Part shown: positions 5,880-15,068 of the stretch, piece after piece
Numbering within the stretch: the stretch's first letter is position 1
How the letters are laid out: every line of letters starts with the position of its first letter
Source: an uncultured Ruminococcus sp.
Lineage (GTDB): Bacteria; Bacillota; Clostridia; Oscillospirales; Acutalibacteraceae
Assembly: GCA_902774325.1 (NCBI GenBank)
Contig: CACYIC010000004.1
Coordinates: 1 to 64,000, forward strand
Direction: 5' to 3'
DNA: 64,000 nucleotides
The notes under the pieces: model-generated
The model's input: the letters and a program-made list of their open reading frames with translations, nothing else
Database searches by the model: none
What the model was told of the DNA's origin: nothing
Made by a program: the position numbers and the translations under genes

Positions 5880-7598
5880 GTGAAAGAATATTCAAGTATT
5901 TCTGATAAAATGAACCCTAATCGTCCTCGCAGGATCGTGTTTTACGGCAGAGTATCTACCGAGCATGAACAGCAGCTTTCTGCCTTACAGAACCAGATGC
6001 AGTGGTATGACGATCAGTTAAAGTATCACCCTAATTGGCAGCTTGAAAACAAATACATAGATGAGGGCATCACAGGAACAGCCGCAAAAAAGCGACCGGC
6101 ATTTCTTCAGATGATGGAGGACGCAAAAAACGGTGAATTTGATCTTATTGTAACCAGAGAAGTCTGCCGTTTTGCGAGAAACACTGTTGATACACTTGTC
6201 TACACAAGAAAGTTTAAGAATGAGTACGGCATTGAGGTCTATTTTGTTGAGGACAACATCTGGACGATGGATGGTGACGGTGAGTTAAGATTGACCATAA
6301 TGGCGACGCTTGCCCAAGAAGAAAGCCGTAAAACCTCCGAGCGCGTCAGAGCGGGACAAATGGTAAGCAGACAAAACGGCGTTCTTTATGGTAACGGCAA
6401 TATTTTGGGATATAACCGCGAAGGAGATACATATATTATCAACGAGGAACAGGCTGAAACTGTCAGACTGATTTTCGATATGTACAAAAGAGGTTTCGGA
6501 CTTACAAAAATCTGCCGTGAACTCACAAAAATGCAGCGTAAGGACGCACAGGGAAATGTTAAATGGGTCGCCTCAAAGGTCGGAAGAATTCTCAAACGCT
6601 CGACCTACAAGGGAGTTATGGCATATAACCAATCCCATGTTAACAACTATCTGGAACAGAAAAGGATCAACAATAACGACAGGGATACTTACATCTATGT
6701 TAAAGGTGATTTCCCGCCGATCATACCACCTGAAGAGTGGGATCTGGTACAGGAGATTCTGCGATCAAAAACCAACATGCTCAGCACAAGAAAAATCGGC
6801 AAAAAGCCCTCTCAGGATATCTGGCTGCGAAAGCTGAAATGCATCTGCGGCAGTAATTACAGGAAGAACAAATGGCGTGTAAATAAGGACGGCAGAGATT
6901 GCTACGGTTATCAATGCTACAATCAGGTAAACAATGGCAGTAAGCAATTCAGAGAGAAAAACGGCCTTGATACCGAAGGCTTCTGCGATATAAAAATGAT
7001 CGCCGACTGGAAGCTTGATTTGATGGCAAAGGAAGTAATCGGCAGCATTTGGCACGACAGAACAGAGTCCGTTCTGGAAGCATATCAGCTCATAAGCCGA
7101 TACATTGTTGAAGATAACTCAGAGCAGCAGAAAAAGGCGAACGAGTTGAGAGAAGGAATAAGCAAGCTTAAAAATAAGCTTGAAAACCTGATTGAAATGA
7201 GAACCGAGAATGAAATCAGCAAGTCCGAATATATGAAAATGAAAACGAAATTTGAGACTCAGCTTTCCGAATTACGAACCGAATTGGACGTGTTCAAAGA
7301 CGAACACAAAACACCGAACGAGTTCAAAAAAGAGCTTGCCGAAATCAAAGATATCTTGGACAATGCTATCGACTTCTCACAACCAACGCTTGAGAATTAT
7401 ATCATCGACAGATTTATTTACAAAGTTGTCCCCGTCAGCAATGACCGCTTCAAATGGTTTGTTCGTTTATCCGACGACTCCCCCATTGAAGAAATATTTA
7501 TTGGAATTGAGGGAAGGAAGAACAATCCGAAAGTAGTTCTTAAAAAAGATGATATTCACCTTGCTACCATTCAAAGCAACACAGGCTGCTATCGCTAA
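5880..7598 (+). CDS. Large serine recombinase (site-specific integrase)
   Basis: A 572-aa protein starting at GTG 5880, 10 nt after AAGGGAG (5863-5869); the nearby ATG at 5875 is out of frame and closes at once. The N-terminal resolvase domain carries the catalytic serine S26 in FYGRVST and the second arginine motif in AQEESRKTSERVRAGQ. It is followed by the Recombinase domain, a zinc-ribbon stretch (CICGSNYRKNKW, later CYGYQCY) and a coiled coil (about 415-480). Enzymes of this kind (TnpX, phiC31-like) integrate and excise elements using short att sites without host factors. It closes the element; a strong terminator follows at 7656. Confidence 0.92.
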   Translation: MKEYSSISDKMNPNRPRRIVFYGRVSTEHEQQLSALQNQMQWYDDQLKYHPNWQLENKYIDEGITGTAAKKRPAFLQMMEDAKNGEFDLIVTREVCRFARNTVDTLVYTRKFKNEYGIEVYFVEDNIWTMDGDGELRLTIMATLAQEESRKTSERVRAGQMVSRQNGVLYGNGNILGYNREGDTYIINEEQAETVRLIFDMYKRGFGLTKICRELTKMQRKDAQGNVKWVASKVGRILKRSTYKGVMAYNQSHVNNYLEQKRINNNDRDTYIYVKGDFPPIIPPEEWDLVQEILRSKTNMLSTRKIGKKPSQDIWLRKLKCICGSNYRKNKWRVNKDGRDCYGYQCYNQVNNGSKQFREKNGLDTEGFCDIKMIADWKLDLMAKEVIGSIWHDRTESVLEAYQLISRYIVEDNSEQQKKANELREGISKLKNKLENLIEMRTENEISKSEYMKMKTKFETQLSELRTELDVFKDEHKTPNEFKKELAEIKDILDNAIDFSQPTLENYIIDRFIYKVVPVSNDRFKWFVRLSDDSPIEEIFIGIEGRKNNPKVVLKKDDIHLATIQSNTGCYR

Positions 7599-7655
7599 CA
7601 AGTAATTTGATTTTATTCGGGCGCCGCGCCTGAAATGATTAAATACACCAACCCG

Positions 7656-7693
7656 ATCCGCCGGGGACAGAGATGTCCCCGGCGGATTTTTTT
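7656..7693 (+). terminator. Strong rho-independent terminator
   Basis: ATCCGCCGGGGACA (7656-7669) pairs perfectly with TGTCCCCGGCGGAT (7674-7687) around a GAGA tetraloop, followed by T7. It closes the recombinase transcript. The rest of the 7599-7893 gap holds only the promoter of the next gene. Confidence 0.92.
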
Positions 7694-7836
7694 GCAGCAG
7701 CGAGAACGCGTTTCTTTGCGTGATACTAATTATCAATAGAAGGTAAAAGATTATTATCGAGGATTTTTGGGGACACGTCGGTTTGAGGCAGTGGGATTTT
7801 TTTGCGCATATTATTTCTGAATTGTGCATAATCATA

Positions 7837-7865
7837 TTGAAAATATCAGGCAATCATGGTAATAT
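7837..7865 (+). promoter_or_regulatory. Probable promoter of the dockerin-protein gene
   Basis: TTGAAA (7837-7842), 17-nt spacer, then TAATAT (7860-7865), 4 of 6 matches to the -10 consensus. It lies 29 nt before ATG 7894. Confidence 0.5.
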
Positions 7866-7893
7866 AGGGTCAATAAATAAACGGAGGGATTTT

Positions 7894-10503
7894 ATGAGCA
7901 AATTCAAAAAATCATTGGCTGTTATACTGTCCGTTCTCATGATCCTGAGCGCTTTGCCGCTCGCTTCACTTTCGGTCGGCGCGACATCGAACGCCTACAC
8001 CTTCGTCAAGCCCGATTTGATCGAGCTGACGCCGAACGCCGAATGGACGGCGGTGCAGTTCGATATGTCACAGCTCGATTTTACGCTTGCGGGCGACCGC
8101 ACGCCGAGTAAGCTGCGGCTGGTTCTCGAAGGCGCCGAGAACGGCGTCAACGATGTAGCGGGAACGCTCACGAATCAGGAGGACAGCAGCAAGACCATTC
8201 ACTTCGGTATGAGCAGCACCGAAAACACGCAGACAGTGCATTACCAAAGGATGCTTGACTGGAGCTGCGCGAATGATCCGCAGATCATGTACTTTTACAT
8301 CTCCGCGGACGAGTGGAGCGCGGCGGTACCGGGCACCTACTCGGGCACTGTCTCCTATCATTTTATGTGGATCTATTCGACGAATCCAAAAACAGGGGAT
8401 GATTTTGACTACGGCACCATCCCGATCACGGTCACCATCCCCGAGCCGGGTCATCCCGTAACCGTGACCGCCGAGCCGTCTGAGGGCGGAACGGTGAGCG
8501 GCGCGGGAAATTATGAGGAAGACGCGCAGGTCAACCTGACCGCGACGCCGAGCGACGGCTGGCGCTTCAAGGAGTGGCAGGTCGTCAGCGGCGGCGTGAC
8601 GATCGAAAACAACAGCTTCACCATGCCCGATCATGCGGTGGAGGTCAAGGCGGTCTTTGAGGAGAAGCCAACCTATCCCGTTACCGTGACCGCCGAGCCG
8701 TCTGAGGGCGGAACGGTGGAAGGCGCGGGAGCTTATAAGGAAGGCATGCAGGTCAACCTGACCGCGACCCCAAGCGACGGCTATTTCTTCAAGGGATGGC
8801 AGGTCGTCAACGGCGGCGTGACGATCGAAAACAGCAGCTTCACCATGCCCGATCACGCGGTGGAGGTCAAGGCGGTCTTTGATGAGATCATCCCGCCGCA
8901 GTACGATTACAATTCCGATACGAAAGAGCTTCACCTGATCTCGGGCGATTTTGATGATTGGCATATATGGGAAAACGGAAACGTGCCGATAAACGAGGTG
9001 CTCAGCGTGACCGCCGAAGAGGGCGTGCGCTTTGTCGGCGACTGTACTTGGCTGTTTTACGATTTCAGCGCCTGCAAGAGCATGGAGCTTTCCGCCGTCG
9101 ATACCTCGCTTGCGACGGATATGAGATGTTTATTTGAGGAATGTTACGCTCTCACTTCGCTTGACTTGAGCAACTGGGACACCGACGCCGTTACAAATAT
9201 GAGTGATATGTTCCATAACTGCGAGAGCCTGACCGATCTCAACTTCGGCAGCTTTGACACCGGGAATGTGACCGATATGTTCCAAATGTTTAGCGGTTGC
9301 AAGAGCCTTGTCGCGCTCGATCTCTCCGGCTTTGACACCGCGAAGGTCCGGAATATGGAACAAATGTTCCGTGAGTGTGAGGATCTGGTTTATCTCGACC
9401 TGAGGGGCTTCAACACCTCCGCCGTCACCAATATGTGGGGAATGTTCTTTTCTTGCGAAAAAATAACCGCGCTCGATCTTTCCTCCTTTGACACGCGCTG
9501 CGCAAACTATACATCCGATATATTTTCCTGCTGTCTTTCTCTGTGCAGGCTCACCCTCTCGCCGCATATAGCTGTGACCGAGAATATGGCCCTCAACAAC
9601 GGGGGCAACCGCTGGGTCGCGGAAGGCAGCGAAGGGGAAGTTGTTTCGGGCGACGGTGGAAGCGCCGTGATCGCCGCGCCGGAGCAGGTCACGACCTTTG
9701 TTTGGCGAAATATGCCCGAAAGCTTCTTCATCGGACATTCCGTCAGCCTTGACGACGACATCGGACTGAACTTCTACATTAGCAGAAACTATTTTAGTCC
9801 GGACGGAACGGTTCAATTTGAGTGGTTTTTCAAGGGTGAGAAAAAAACCGCGTCCGGTGTGATTGTCCTGGACTATAATGCGGAAAACCGCTTACGCGCG
9901 ACCTGCCATCTCTCCGCCGACGAGATAAACTGTGCCGTCAAGGTGATGCTTAAACATAAAGGTGATTACCTCTACGACGTCTTTTCCGCCTCCAGATTCG
10001 CTTATCGCATCACAGACCAAACCGATGAGCACGCCTCCGTTTCGGATATCAAAGTCGGCAATCTGAGCCTCGGCACAAAGAAGGCTTTCTCGGGATATGA
10101 GGTGAAGCTGTATCTCAGCGTTGACAAGGGCTATATTCCCGACCAAATCACCCTCACCGCGCAGGACGGCACGGATGTTCCCTGCACGCTCTCGAATAAG
10201 GACGGTGAGTATATCGTTACCTTCACCATGCCCGAGCAGGCGGTTACGCTCTCGGGCAGCTCAACGGGAATTCTCATAGGCGATACGAACATAGGCGACA
10301 CGAACCGCGACGGCAGGGTGGACATCCGCGACGCGACAGCGATACAAAAACACATCGCGGGGCTTATAACCCTTGAGGGTTCAGCCCTCGCCGCCGCCGA
10401 TACCGACGGCAGCGGCACGGTAGACGTGAACGACGTGACCCATTTGCAAAAATATATCGCGAAGGTTGACGGAATAGTTTTAGGCATCCAACCAACCGCA
10501 TAA
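7894..10503 (+). CDS. Secreted surface protein with InlB-like repeats, BspA-like repeats and a dockerin
   Basis: An 869-aa protein starting at ATG 7894 just after CGGAGGG; the longer in-frame ORF from 7783 has no ribosome binding site. It carries a signal peptide (SLAVILSVLMILSALPLASL...). Two near-identical repeats at about residues 187-259 and 261-333 (PVTVTAEPSEGGTV...) are of the bacterial/InlB B-repeat type. DUF285/BspA-like leucine-rich repeats (LDLSNWDTDAVTNMSDMF units) span about 365-560. The C-terminus, about 800-865, is a type I dockerin with two calcium-loop halves (DTNRDGRVDIRDA and DTDGSGTVDVNDV). The dockerin would dock the protein on a cohesin scaffold, so it is probably an extracellular adhesin or cellulosome-associated protein. 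No catalytic domain is seen. Confidence 0.85.
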   Translation: MSKFKKSLAVILSVLMILSALPLASLSVGATSNAYTFVKPDLIELTPNAEWTAVQFDMSQLDFTLAGDRTPSKLRLVLEGAENGVNDVAGTLTNQEDSSKTIHFGMSSTENTQTVHYQRMLDWSCANDPQIMYFYISADEWSAAVPGTYSGTVSYHFMWIYSTNPKTGDDFDYGTIPITVTIPEPGHPVTVTAEPSEGGTVSGAGNYEEDAQVNLTATPSDGWRFKEWQVVSGGVTIENNSFTMPDHAVEVKAVFEEKPTYPVTVTAEPSEGGTVEGAGAYKEGMQVNLTATPSDGYFFKGWQVVNGGVTIENSSFTMPDHAVEVKAVFDEIIPPQYDYNSDTKELHLISGDFDDWHIWENGNVPINEVLSVTAEEGVRFVGDCTWLFYDFSACKSMELSAVDTSLATDMRCLFEECYALTSLDLSNWDTDAVTNMSDMFHNCESLTDLNFGSFDTGNVTDMFQMFSGCKSLVALDLSGFDTAKVRNMEQMFRECEDLVYLDLRGFNTSAVTNMWGMFFSCEKITALDLSSFDTRCANYTSDIFSCCLSLCRLTLSPHIAVTENMALNNGGNRWVAEGSEGEVVSGDGGSAVIAAPEQVTTFVWRNMPESFFIGHSVSLDDDIGLNFYISRNYFSPDGTVQFEWFFKGEKKTASGVIVLDYNAENRLRATCHLSADEINCAVKVMLKHKGDYLYDVFSASRFAYRITDQTDEHASVSDIKVGNLSLGTKKAFSGYEVKLYLSVDKGYIPDQITLTAQDGTDVPCTLSNKDGEYIVTFTMPEQAVTLSGSSTGILIGDTNIGDTNRDGRVDIRDATAIQKHIAGLITLEGSALAAADTDGSGTVDVNDVTHLQKYIAKVDGIVLGIQPTA

Positions 10504-10507
10504 CAAA

Positions 10508-10545
10508 AAAGCCTCGGCGAACGCGACGCGTTTTGCCGGGGCTTT
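10508..10545. terminator. Bidirectional terminator between convergent genes
   Basis: AAAGCCTCGGC (10508-10518) pairs with GCCGGGGCTTT (10535-10545), an 11-bp stem with one G-U pair. The A-run before and T-tract after allow it to end both the dockerin gene and the minus-strand flavoprotein operon. Confidence 0.75.
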
Positions 10546-10600
10546 CATAACGAAAAAATATTCAATCAAGGCGCGCGCCGTGATTTGTGCGGCGTTGCCT

Positions 10601-11719
10601 TTATTTCGATTTTTTATAATCCGCCAGCAGTTGTTTGACGCTGCGGTATTCATAGTGGTACTCGTCGACCATCTCTTCAAAGAAATAGGCGACCAGCCTG
10701 TTCTTCCCTCTTACCTTTTTCAAAAAGGTCTTTTGGATCGGGAAAGAGTAAAAAGCCTTTTGTACCTTTTTGCCGTCTCTGACCGTGCGCGAGATGAATT
10801 CCATGCTGTCAAGATACGCTTTTTTCGGCGACGGGGTACCGAGCGCCTGAGCCGCGTATATTCCGGACTGCATCGACATATAAAGTCCCTCGCCGGAGAT
10901 GGGATCCGTAAACCCGCCGGCGTCGCCCAGAAGCATAACGTTTTCGGGAAGCCTGTTCTGAGGGATCAGCTCGCCGTACGGCAGAAAGGCGCCGACATAT
11001 CTGACGCCCTGAGGGTCGACTCCCAGCTCTGACAGAAAACCGGTCAGGAGCTTTCGGTAATCCGCGCCCCTGCGGAACTGATCGGCTGCGCCGACGCAGA
11101 CCGTTTCTCCGTGCGGGAAAACCCAGATATAGCCGCTGTTAAGATATCCGAAATAGAGATCCACGCTGCTTACCTCAAGCTGCCTTGCGGGTATATATGC
11201 CTCGATGCCGAAAGCCAGCCCGCGCCTGTCGACGCGCAGCTCCTTGTGCGCCATGCTAAGCGCGCCGTCGGCAAAAAGCAGGTAATCATAGCTCAGTGCT
11301 TCGCCGTCCGACAGCGTGACGGTGTTTTTCTCATAGTCGATTTTCAGATCCTTTTCGCCCTCGAGCATCGTTCCGCCGTTTCGTTTGTATTCCTCAACAA
11401 GAGCGTTGTCAAAATGGCGTCGGTTCACAAGTCTGACAGGCTGCCTGAGCGCGGACTCGGTAAGCAGCTCGCTCCGGTCAAAAAGCCTTATTGTATTGGC
11501 AGAGCAGCAGAAGATCCCGTCCGTATTTTCATCGCCGAAAAGCGCTCGGATCAGCCTGTAGGTTTTGGCTGTTACCAGACCCGCGCAGGTTTTATCGCGC
11601 GGAAATACCGCTTTGTCGATGACGCATACCTCGGCTTTATCCTTGAGCAGAGATATAGCCGCGCCCATACCCGCGGGACCGCCGCCGATGATTATGGTAT
11701 GAAAATGCCGCCGGGTCAT
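10601..11719 (-). CDS. Geranylgeranyl-reductase-family FAD oxidoreductase
   Basis: A 372-aa flavoprotein. The N-terminal Rossmann FAD motif is IIIGGGPAGMGAA (about residues 9-21), followed by FPRDKTCAG, and the second FAD motif is GDAGGFTDPISGEGLYMS. These are hallmarks of the GGR branch of the PHBH fold, whose members reduce isoprenoid double bonds or act on unknown substrates. In non-photosynthetic Clostridia the substrate is generally unknown. It lies 69 bp downstream of pflB on the same strand and could be read through from the pfl operon. No membrane segment is seen. Confidence 0.75.
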   Translation of the reverse strand: MTRRHFHTIIIGGGPAGMGAAISLLKDKAEVCVIDKAVFPRDKTCAGLVTAKTYRLIRALFGDENTDGIFCCSANTIRLFDRSELLTESALRQPVRLVNRRHFDNALVEEYKRNGGTMLEGEKDLKIDYEKNTVTLSDGEALSYDYLLFADGALSMAHKELRVDRRGLAFGIEAYIPARQLEVSSVDLYFGYLNSGYIWVFPHGETVCVGAADQFRRGADYRKLLTGFLSELGVDPQGVRYVGAFLPYGELIPQNRLPENVMLLGDAGGFTDPISGEGLYMSMQSGIYAAQALGTPSPKKAYLDSMEFISRTVRDGKKVQKAFYSFPIQKTFLKKVRGKNRLVAYFFEEMVDEYHYEYRSVKQLLADYKKSK

Positions 11720-11788
11720 AATATCCCTCCGTTTTTACAGATTGCTCAGCGCTTTCGGCGCCTCCGCTGCCCGAAAGAGCTTATAATA

Positions 11789-14035
11789 TCAAAGCGTCTT
11801 GTGCTCTGTTCTGGCGATAACGTCAAGCTGCTGCTCCCTTGTGAGGTCGATGAACTTGACGGCATAGCCCGAAACTCTGATGGTGAAGTTCGCGTACTCG
11901 GGCTTTTCGGGATGCTCCATGCAGTCCCTGAGCTTTTCGACTCCGAATACGTTGACGTTCAGATGGTGAGCGCCCTGGTCAAAATAGCCGTCGAGGATAT
12001 GCCAGAGGGTATTCTTTCTCTCCTCAAGATCATGTCCGAGAGCGTCGGGGCTGATCGTCTGGGTATTTGAAATGCCGTCGAGGGCATAGTCATAGGGAAG
12101 CTTGGCAACCGAGTTGAGAGAGGCGAGCAAGCCGTTTTTCTCGGCTCCGTAGGAGGGATTGGCGCCCGGCGCGAAGGGCGTGAAGGCTTTTCTGCCGTCG
12201 GGAGTCGCTCCCGTAGCCTTGCCGTAAACCACGTTTGAGGTGATGGTGAGGATGGAGGTGGTCGGCTCGGAATTGCGGTAGGTGTGATGCTCCCTGACCT
12301 TTTTCATAAACGCCTTGAGCAGCCAGATCGCGATTTGATCGGCGCGCTCGTCGTCGTTTCCGTAGCGCGGGAAATCGCCCTCGACCTCATAATCCCTTAT
12401 AAGGCCGTCTTCGTCGCGGATAGTTTTCACCCTGGCGTATTTGATCGCGCAGAGAGAATCGACAACATGAGAAAAGCCCGCGATACCCGTGGCGAAGGTC
12501 CGGCGGGTATAGGTGTCGATAAGCGCCATCTCCGCCGCCTCATAGTAGTATTTGTCGTGCATATAGTGAATGAGGTTGAGCGTGTTGACATAAAGCTCAA
12601 CAAGCCAGCTCATCATGATATTGAACTTGTGCATTACCTCGTCGTAGTCGAGATACTCGCTTGTTACGGGGCGGATCTCGGGGCCGACCTGCTCATGAGT
12701 ATTGAGGTCGATGCCGCCGTTGAGAGCGTAGTTGAGGCATTTGGCGAGGTTGGCTCTCGCGCCGAAGAACTGGATCTCCTTGCCCGTTTGAGTCGCGGAA
12801 ACGCAGCAGCAGATGCTGTAGTCGTCGCCCCAGACGGGACGCATCACGCAGTCGTTTTCGTACTGGATAGACGAGGTGTTGACCGAGATCTTAGCGGCGT
12901 ACTTTTTGAAGTTTTCGGGAAGGCGCGACGACCAGAGCACGGTGAGGTTAGGCTCGGGCGAGGGTCCCATATTCTCGAGGGTATGCAGGAAGCGGTAGTC
13001 GTTCTTGGTGACCATGTGCCTGCCGTCCGTTCCGATGCCCGCCATCTCGAGCGTTACCCAGACGGGATCGCCCGAGAACAGCTCGTTGTAGGATGGGATG
13101 CGGGCGAATTTTACCATGCGGAACTTGAGCACGAGGTGGTCGATAAGCTCCTGAGCCTCGGACTCGGTGAGCGTGCCCTCCTCAAGGTCGCGGTTGATGT
13201 AAATGTCGAGGAAGGTGGAGATCCTGCCCACGCTCATCGCGGCGCCGTTCTGGGTCTTGATCGCAGCGAGGTAGCCGAAGTAGAGCCACTGAACCGCCTC
13301 GCGGGCGTTCTTAGCGGGCTGAGAGATATCGAAGCCGTAGATCTGAGCCATCCTCTTCATGCCCTCGAGGGCGCGGATCTGATCCGCGATCTCCTCTCTG
13401 AGGCGCAGATGCTCCTCGCTCATATTTCTGTCGCCGCAATAGAGCCAGTCCTTCTTCTTCATCTTGATGAGGAAGTCGATTCCGTAGAGAGCGACGCGGC
13501 GGTAGTCGCCGACGATCCTGCCTCTGCCGTAGGTATCGGGCAGACCGGTTATGATATGGCTGTGGCGCGCGCGGCGCATTTCGGGAGTATATACGTCAAA
13601 GACCGCCTGATTGTGGGTCTTGTGGTACTCGCTGAAGATCTTTACAAGCTCATCGTTGACCTTGTAGCCGTAGGTCGAAGCCGCCTGCTCCGCCATTTTG
13701 ATACCGCCGTAGGGCATAAAAGCGCGCTTCAGCGGCTTGTCGGTTTGAAGCCCTACAACCTTTTCGAGCTCCTTCATGCTCTCGTCGATGTAACCGGGGC
13801 CGTAGGAGGTCAGAGTCGAAATGACCTCGGTTTCGCACTCGAGGACTCCGCCCTTCTCGCGCTCCTCCTTCTGGAGCTCCTGGAGTCTGTCCCAGAGCTT
13901 GCTTGTAGCCTCGGTGGGAGCCTCAAGAAAGCTCTCGTCGCCGTCGTACATCGTATAGTTTTTCTGAATGAAGTCGCGGACGTTTACATCCTCGGTCCAT
14001 ATTCTTCCCTTGAAGCCTCTCCATTCTTCTCTCAT
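11789..14035 (-). CDS. pflB: Formate C-acetyltransferase (pyruvate formate-lyase)
   Basis: A 748-aa glycyl-radical enzyme converting pyruvate and CoA to acetyl-CoA and formate in anaerobic mixed-acid fermentation. The adjacent catalytic cysteines lie in [12 protein letters not shown], and the radical glycine in RVSGYAV about 30 residues from the C-terminus. Length matches PflB. The activase gene pflA lies directly upstream on the same strand, 124 bp away. That gap holds four TTTGAGC-like heptads (14059-14086) but no clear terminator, so pflA-pflB are probably co-transcribed. Confidence 0.95.
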   Translation of the reverse strand: MREEWRGFKGRIWTEDVNVRDFIQKNYTMYDGDESFLEAPTEATSKLWDRLQELQKEEREKGGVLECETEVISTLTSYGPGYIDESMKELEKVVGLQTDKPLKRAFMPYGGIKMAEQAASTYGYKVNDELVKIFSEYHKTHNQAVFDVYTPEMRRARHSHIITGLPDTYGRGRIVGDYRRVALYGIDFLIKMKKKDWLYCGDRNMSEEHLRLREEIADQIRALEGMKRMAQIYGFDISQPAKNAREAVQWLYFGYLAAIKTQNGAAMSVGRISTFLDIYINRDLEEGTLTESEAQELIDHLVLKFRMVKFARIPSYNELFSGDPVWVTLEMAGIGTDGRHMVTKNDYRFLHTLENMGPSPEPNLTVLWSSRLPENFKKYAAKISVNTSSIQYENDCVMRPVWGDDYSICCCVSATQTGKEIQFFGARANLAKCLNYALNGGIDLNTHEQVGPEIRPVTSEYLDYDEVMHKFNIMMSWLVELYVNTLNLIHYMHDKYYYEAAEMALIDTYTRRTFATGIAGFSHVVDSLCAIKYARVKTIRDEDGLIRDYEVEGDFPRYGNDDERADQIAIWLLKAFMKKVREHHTYRNSEPTTSILTITSNVVYGKATGATPDGRKAFTPFAPGANPSYGAEKNGLLASLNSVAKLPYDYALDGISNTQTISPDALGHDLEERKNTLWHILDGYFDQGAHHLNVNVFGVEKLRDCMEHPEKPEYANFTIRVSGYAVKFIDLTREQQLDVIARTEHKTL

Positions 14036-14058
14036 GATATTACTCCTTCATCGCAGCA

Positions 14059-14086
14059 GCTCAAAGCGAAAAGCTCAAAGCTCAAA
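14059..14086 (-). repeat. Four heptad repeats (TTTGAGC) upstream of pflB
   Basis: On the plus strand the units are GCTCAAA, GCGAAAA, GCTCAAA, GCTCAAA, i.e. TTTGAGC on the coding strand. They lie 24-51 nt upstream of the pflB start. A similar array of four heptads precedes accC at 55160-55187. Confidence 0.6.
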
Positions 14087-14159
14087 GTTATTTGACGGAA
14101 GCGCCGCAAGACAGCAGGGCGTTTCCTCTTTTGTATACCGATTTTGTATGCCGACAGTA

Positions 14160-14897
14160 TTAGGGGCGCGGGGTCAAACCGAGTATCCTTTTGGCGTTCT
14201 CGATCCTCTCCGCGTCCGGAGGAGCCGTATCCCTGAGCGTGTACTCCAGTCCGAGCCTGTCCCATTTAGGGACTCCCAGAGAGTGATAGGGCAGCACCTC
14301 GATTTTCTTCACGTTGGAAAGTGTGTCGATAAACTGCTTTGTTCGCCGCAGATAAGCGTCGTCGTCGGTTATTCCCGGGACGAGAACATGGCGTATCCAA
14401 ACAGGCTTGCCCGCTTCCGAAAGAAAGGTCAGCATTTGCAGTATATTTTCGTTATCGGCTCCCGTGAGCCTCCTGTGCTCCACGGGGTCGATATGCTTGA
14501 TATCGACCAGAAAAAGGTCGCAGACCCTGCAAAGCTCTCTGAACCCGGAAATAAAAGGCTCGGTCAATTTGAAGGGCTGTCCCGCGGTATCCACGCAGGT
14601 ATTGATCCCCCGCCGCTTCGCCTTCTCAAAAAGCTCGGTCAAAAAATCCAGCTGGAGCAAGGGCTCTCCGCCGCTGACGGTGATCCCGCCCTCTTTTCCC
14701 CAATAGGAGCGGTAGCGCTCAGCTCTGTCCAACAGCTCGTCGGCTGTTATCTCGGCGCCCGCGCCCGTTTTCCAAGTATCGGGATTGTGGCAGTAACGGC
14801 AGCGCAGAGCGCAGCCCTGTAAAAAAATCAAAAATCGGATCCCCGGTCCGTCAACCGAACCGAAGGTTTCTACCGAATGGATGCGTCCGACCGGCAT
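14160..14897 (-). CDS. pflA: Pyruvate formate-lyase activating enzyme
   Basis: A 245-aa radical-SAM protein with CxxxCxxC at C29, C33 and C36 (GCALRCRYCHNPDTW), the iron-sulfur site. It creates the glycyl radical on PflB. The N-terminus (GRIHSVETFGSVDGPGIRF) is typical of PflA. Gene order pflA-pflB is the reverse of the enterobacterial focA-pflB-pflA order. Its promoter at 14944-14972 is followed by two inverted repeats, pointing to repressor control. Confidence 0.93.
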   Translation of the reverse strand: MPVGRIHSVETFGSVDGPGIRFLIFLQGCALRCRYCHNPDTWKTGAGAEITADELLDRAERYRSYWGKEGGITVSGGEPLLQLDFLTELFEKAKRRGINTCVDTAGQPFKLTEPFISGFRELCRVCDLFLVDIKHIDPVEHRRLTGADNENILQMLTFLSEAGKPVWIRHVLVPGITDDDAYLRRTKQFIDTLSNVKKIEVLPYHSLGVPKWDRLGLEYTLRDTAPPDAERIENAKRILGLTPRP

Positions 14898-14910
14898 AAA
14901 AGCCTCCCGT

Positions 14911-14972
14911 ACAATATATTGTATCGTTATTGTTACGAATAACAGTATAGCACCTGGGTAAGCTTAATTCAA
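14911..14972 (-). promoter_or_regulatory. pflA promoter with two candidate operators
   Basis: On the minus strand TTGAAT (14967-14972), a 17-nt spacer and TATACT (14944-14949) form a promoter. Immediately downstream lies TGTTA-CGAA-TAACA (14931-14944). Between start site and ribosome binding site is the palindrome ACAATATATTGT (14911-14922). Both positions suit repression. The sequences do not match the Rex or CRP/FNR consensus as I know them. Confidence 0.65.
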
Positions 14973-15008
14973 GGGATTTTCGCCCGCAAAATAATAATCG
15001 GCGAAATA

Positions 15009-15037
15009 TTGAAAAGCGCGAAAAAAAGAGTTATAAT
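15009..15037 (+). promoter_or_regulatory. Promoter of the PHP phosphatase gene
   Basis: TTGAAA (15009-15014) and TATAAT (15032-15037) with a 17-nt spacer, about 32 nt before ATG 15069. It is divergent from the pflA promoter. Confidence 0.8.
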
Positions 15038-15068
15038 AGTGTTGATTTTAACAAGGAGCGGAAGCTAT

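Larger units (their letters stand above)
2805..7598 (+). mobile_element. Integrative mobilisable element with CRESS-type Rep (boundaries not resolved)
   Basis: A compact module on one strand: small protein, origin stem-loop, CRESS-like Rep, FtsK/TcpA-like coupling ATPase, 53-aa protein, large serine recombinase. It has the minimum for excision, rolling-circle processing and coupling to a foreign mating channel, but no pore genes. Lower GC than the downstream core supports acquisition. The coordinates cover only the recognised genes. I found no convincing att direct repeat, and the toxin-antitoxin, HTH and restriction genes to the left may belong to the same island. Confidence 0.7.

Noticed and set aside
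7599..7893. att site of the serine recombinase
   Set aside because: I compared this region with 871-1000 and 2580-2880 by eye and found no convincing direct repeat; the core may be only a few bases.
12284..14095. 603-codon open frame on the plus strand
   Set aside because: It is antisense to pflB, whose catalytic motifs are intact; no ribosome binding site or domain.
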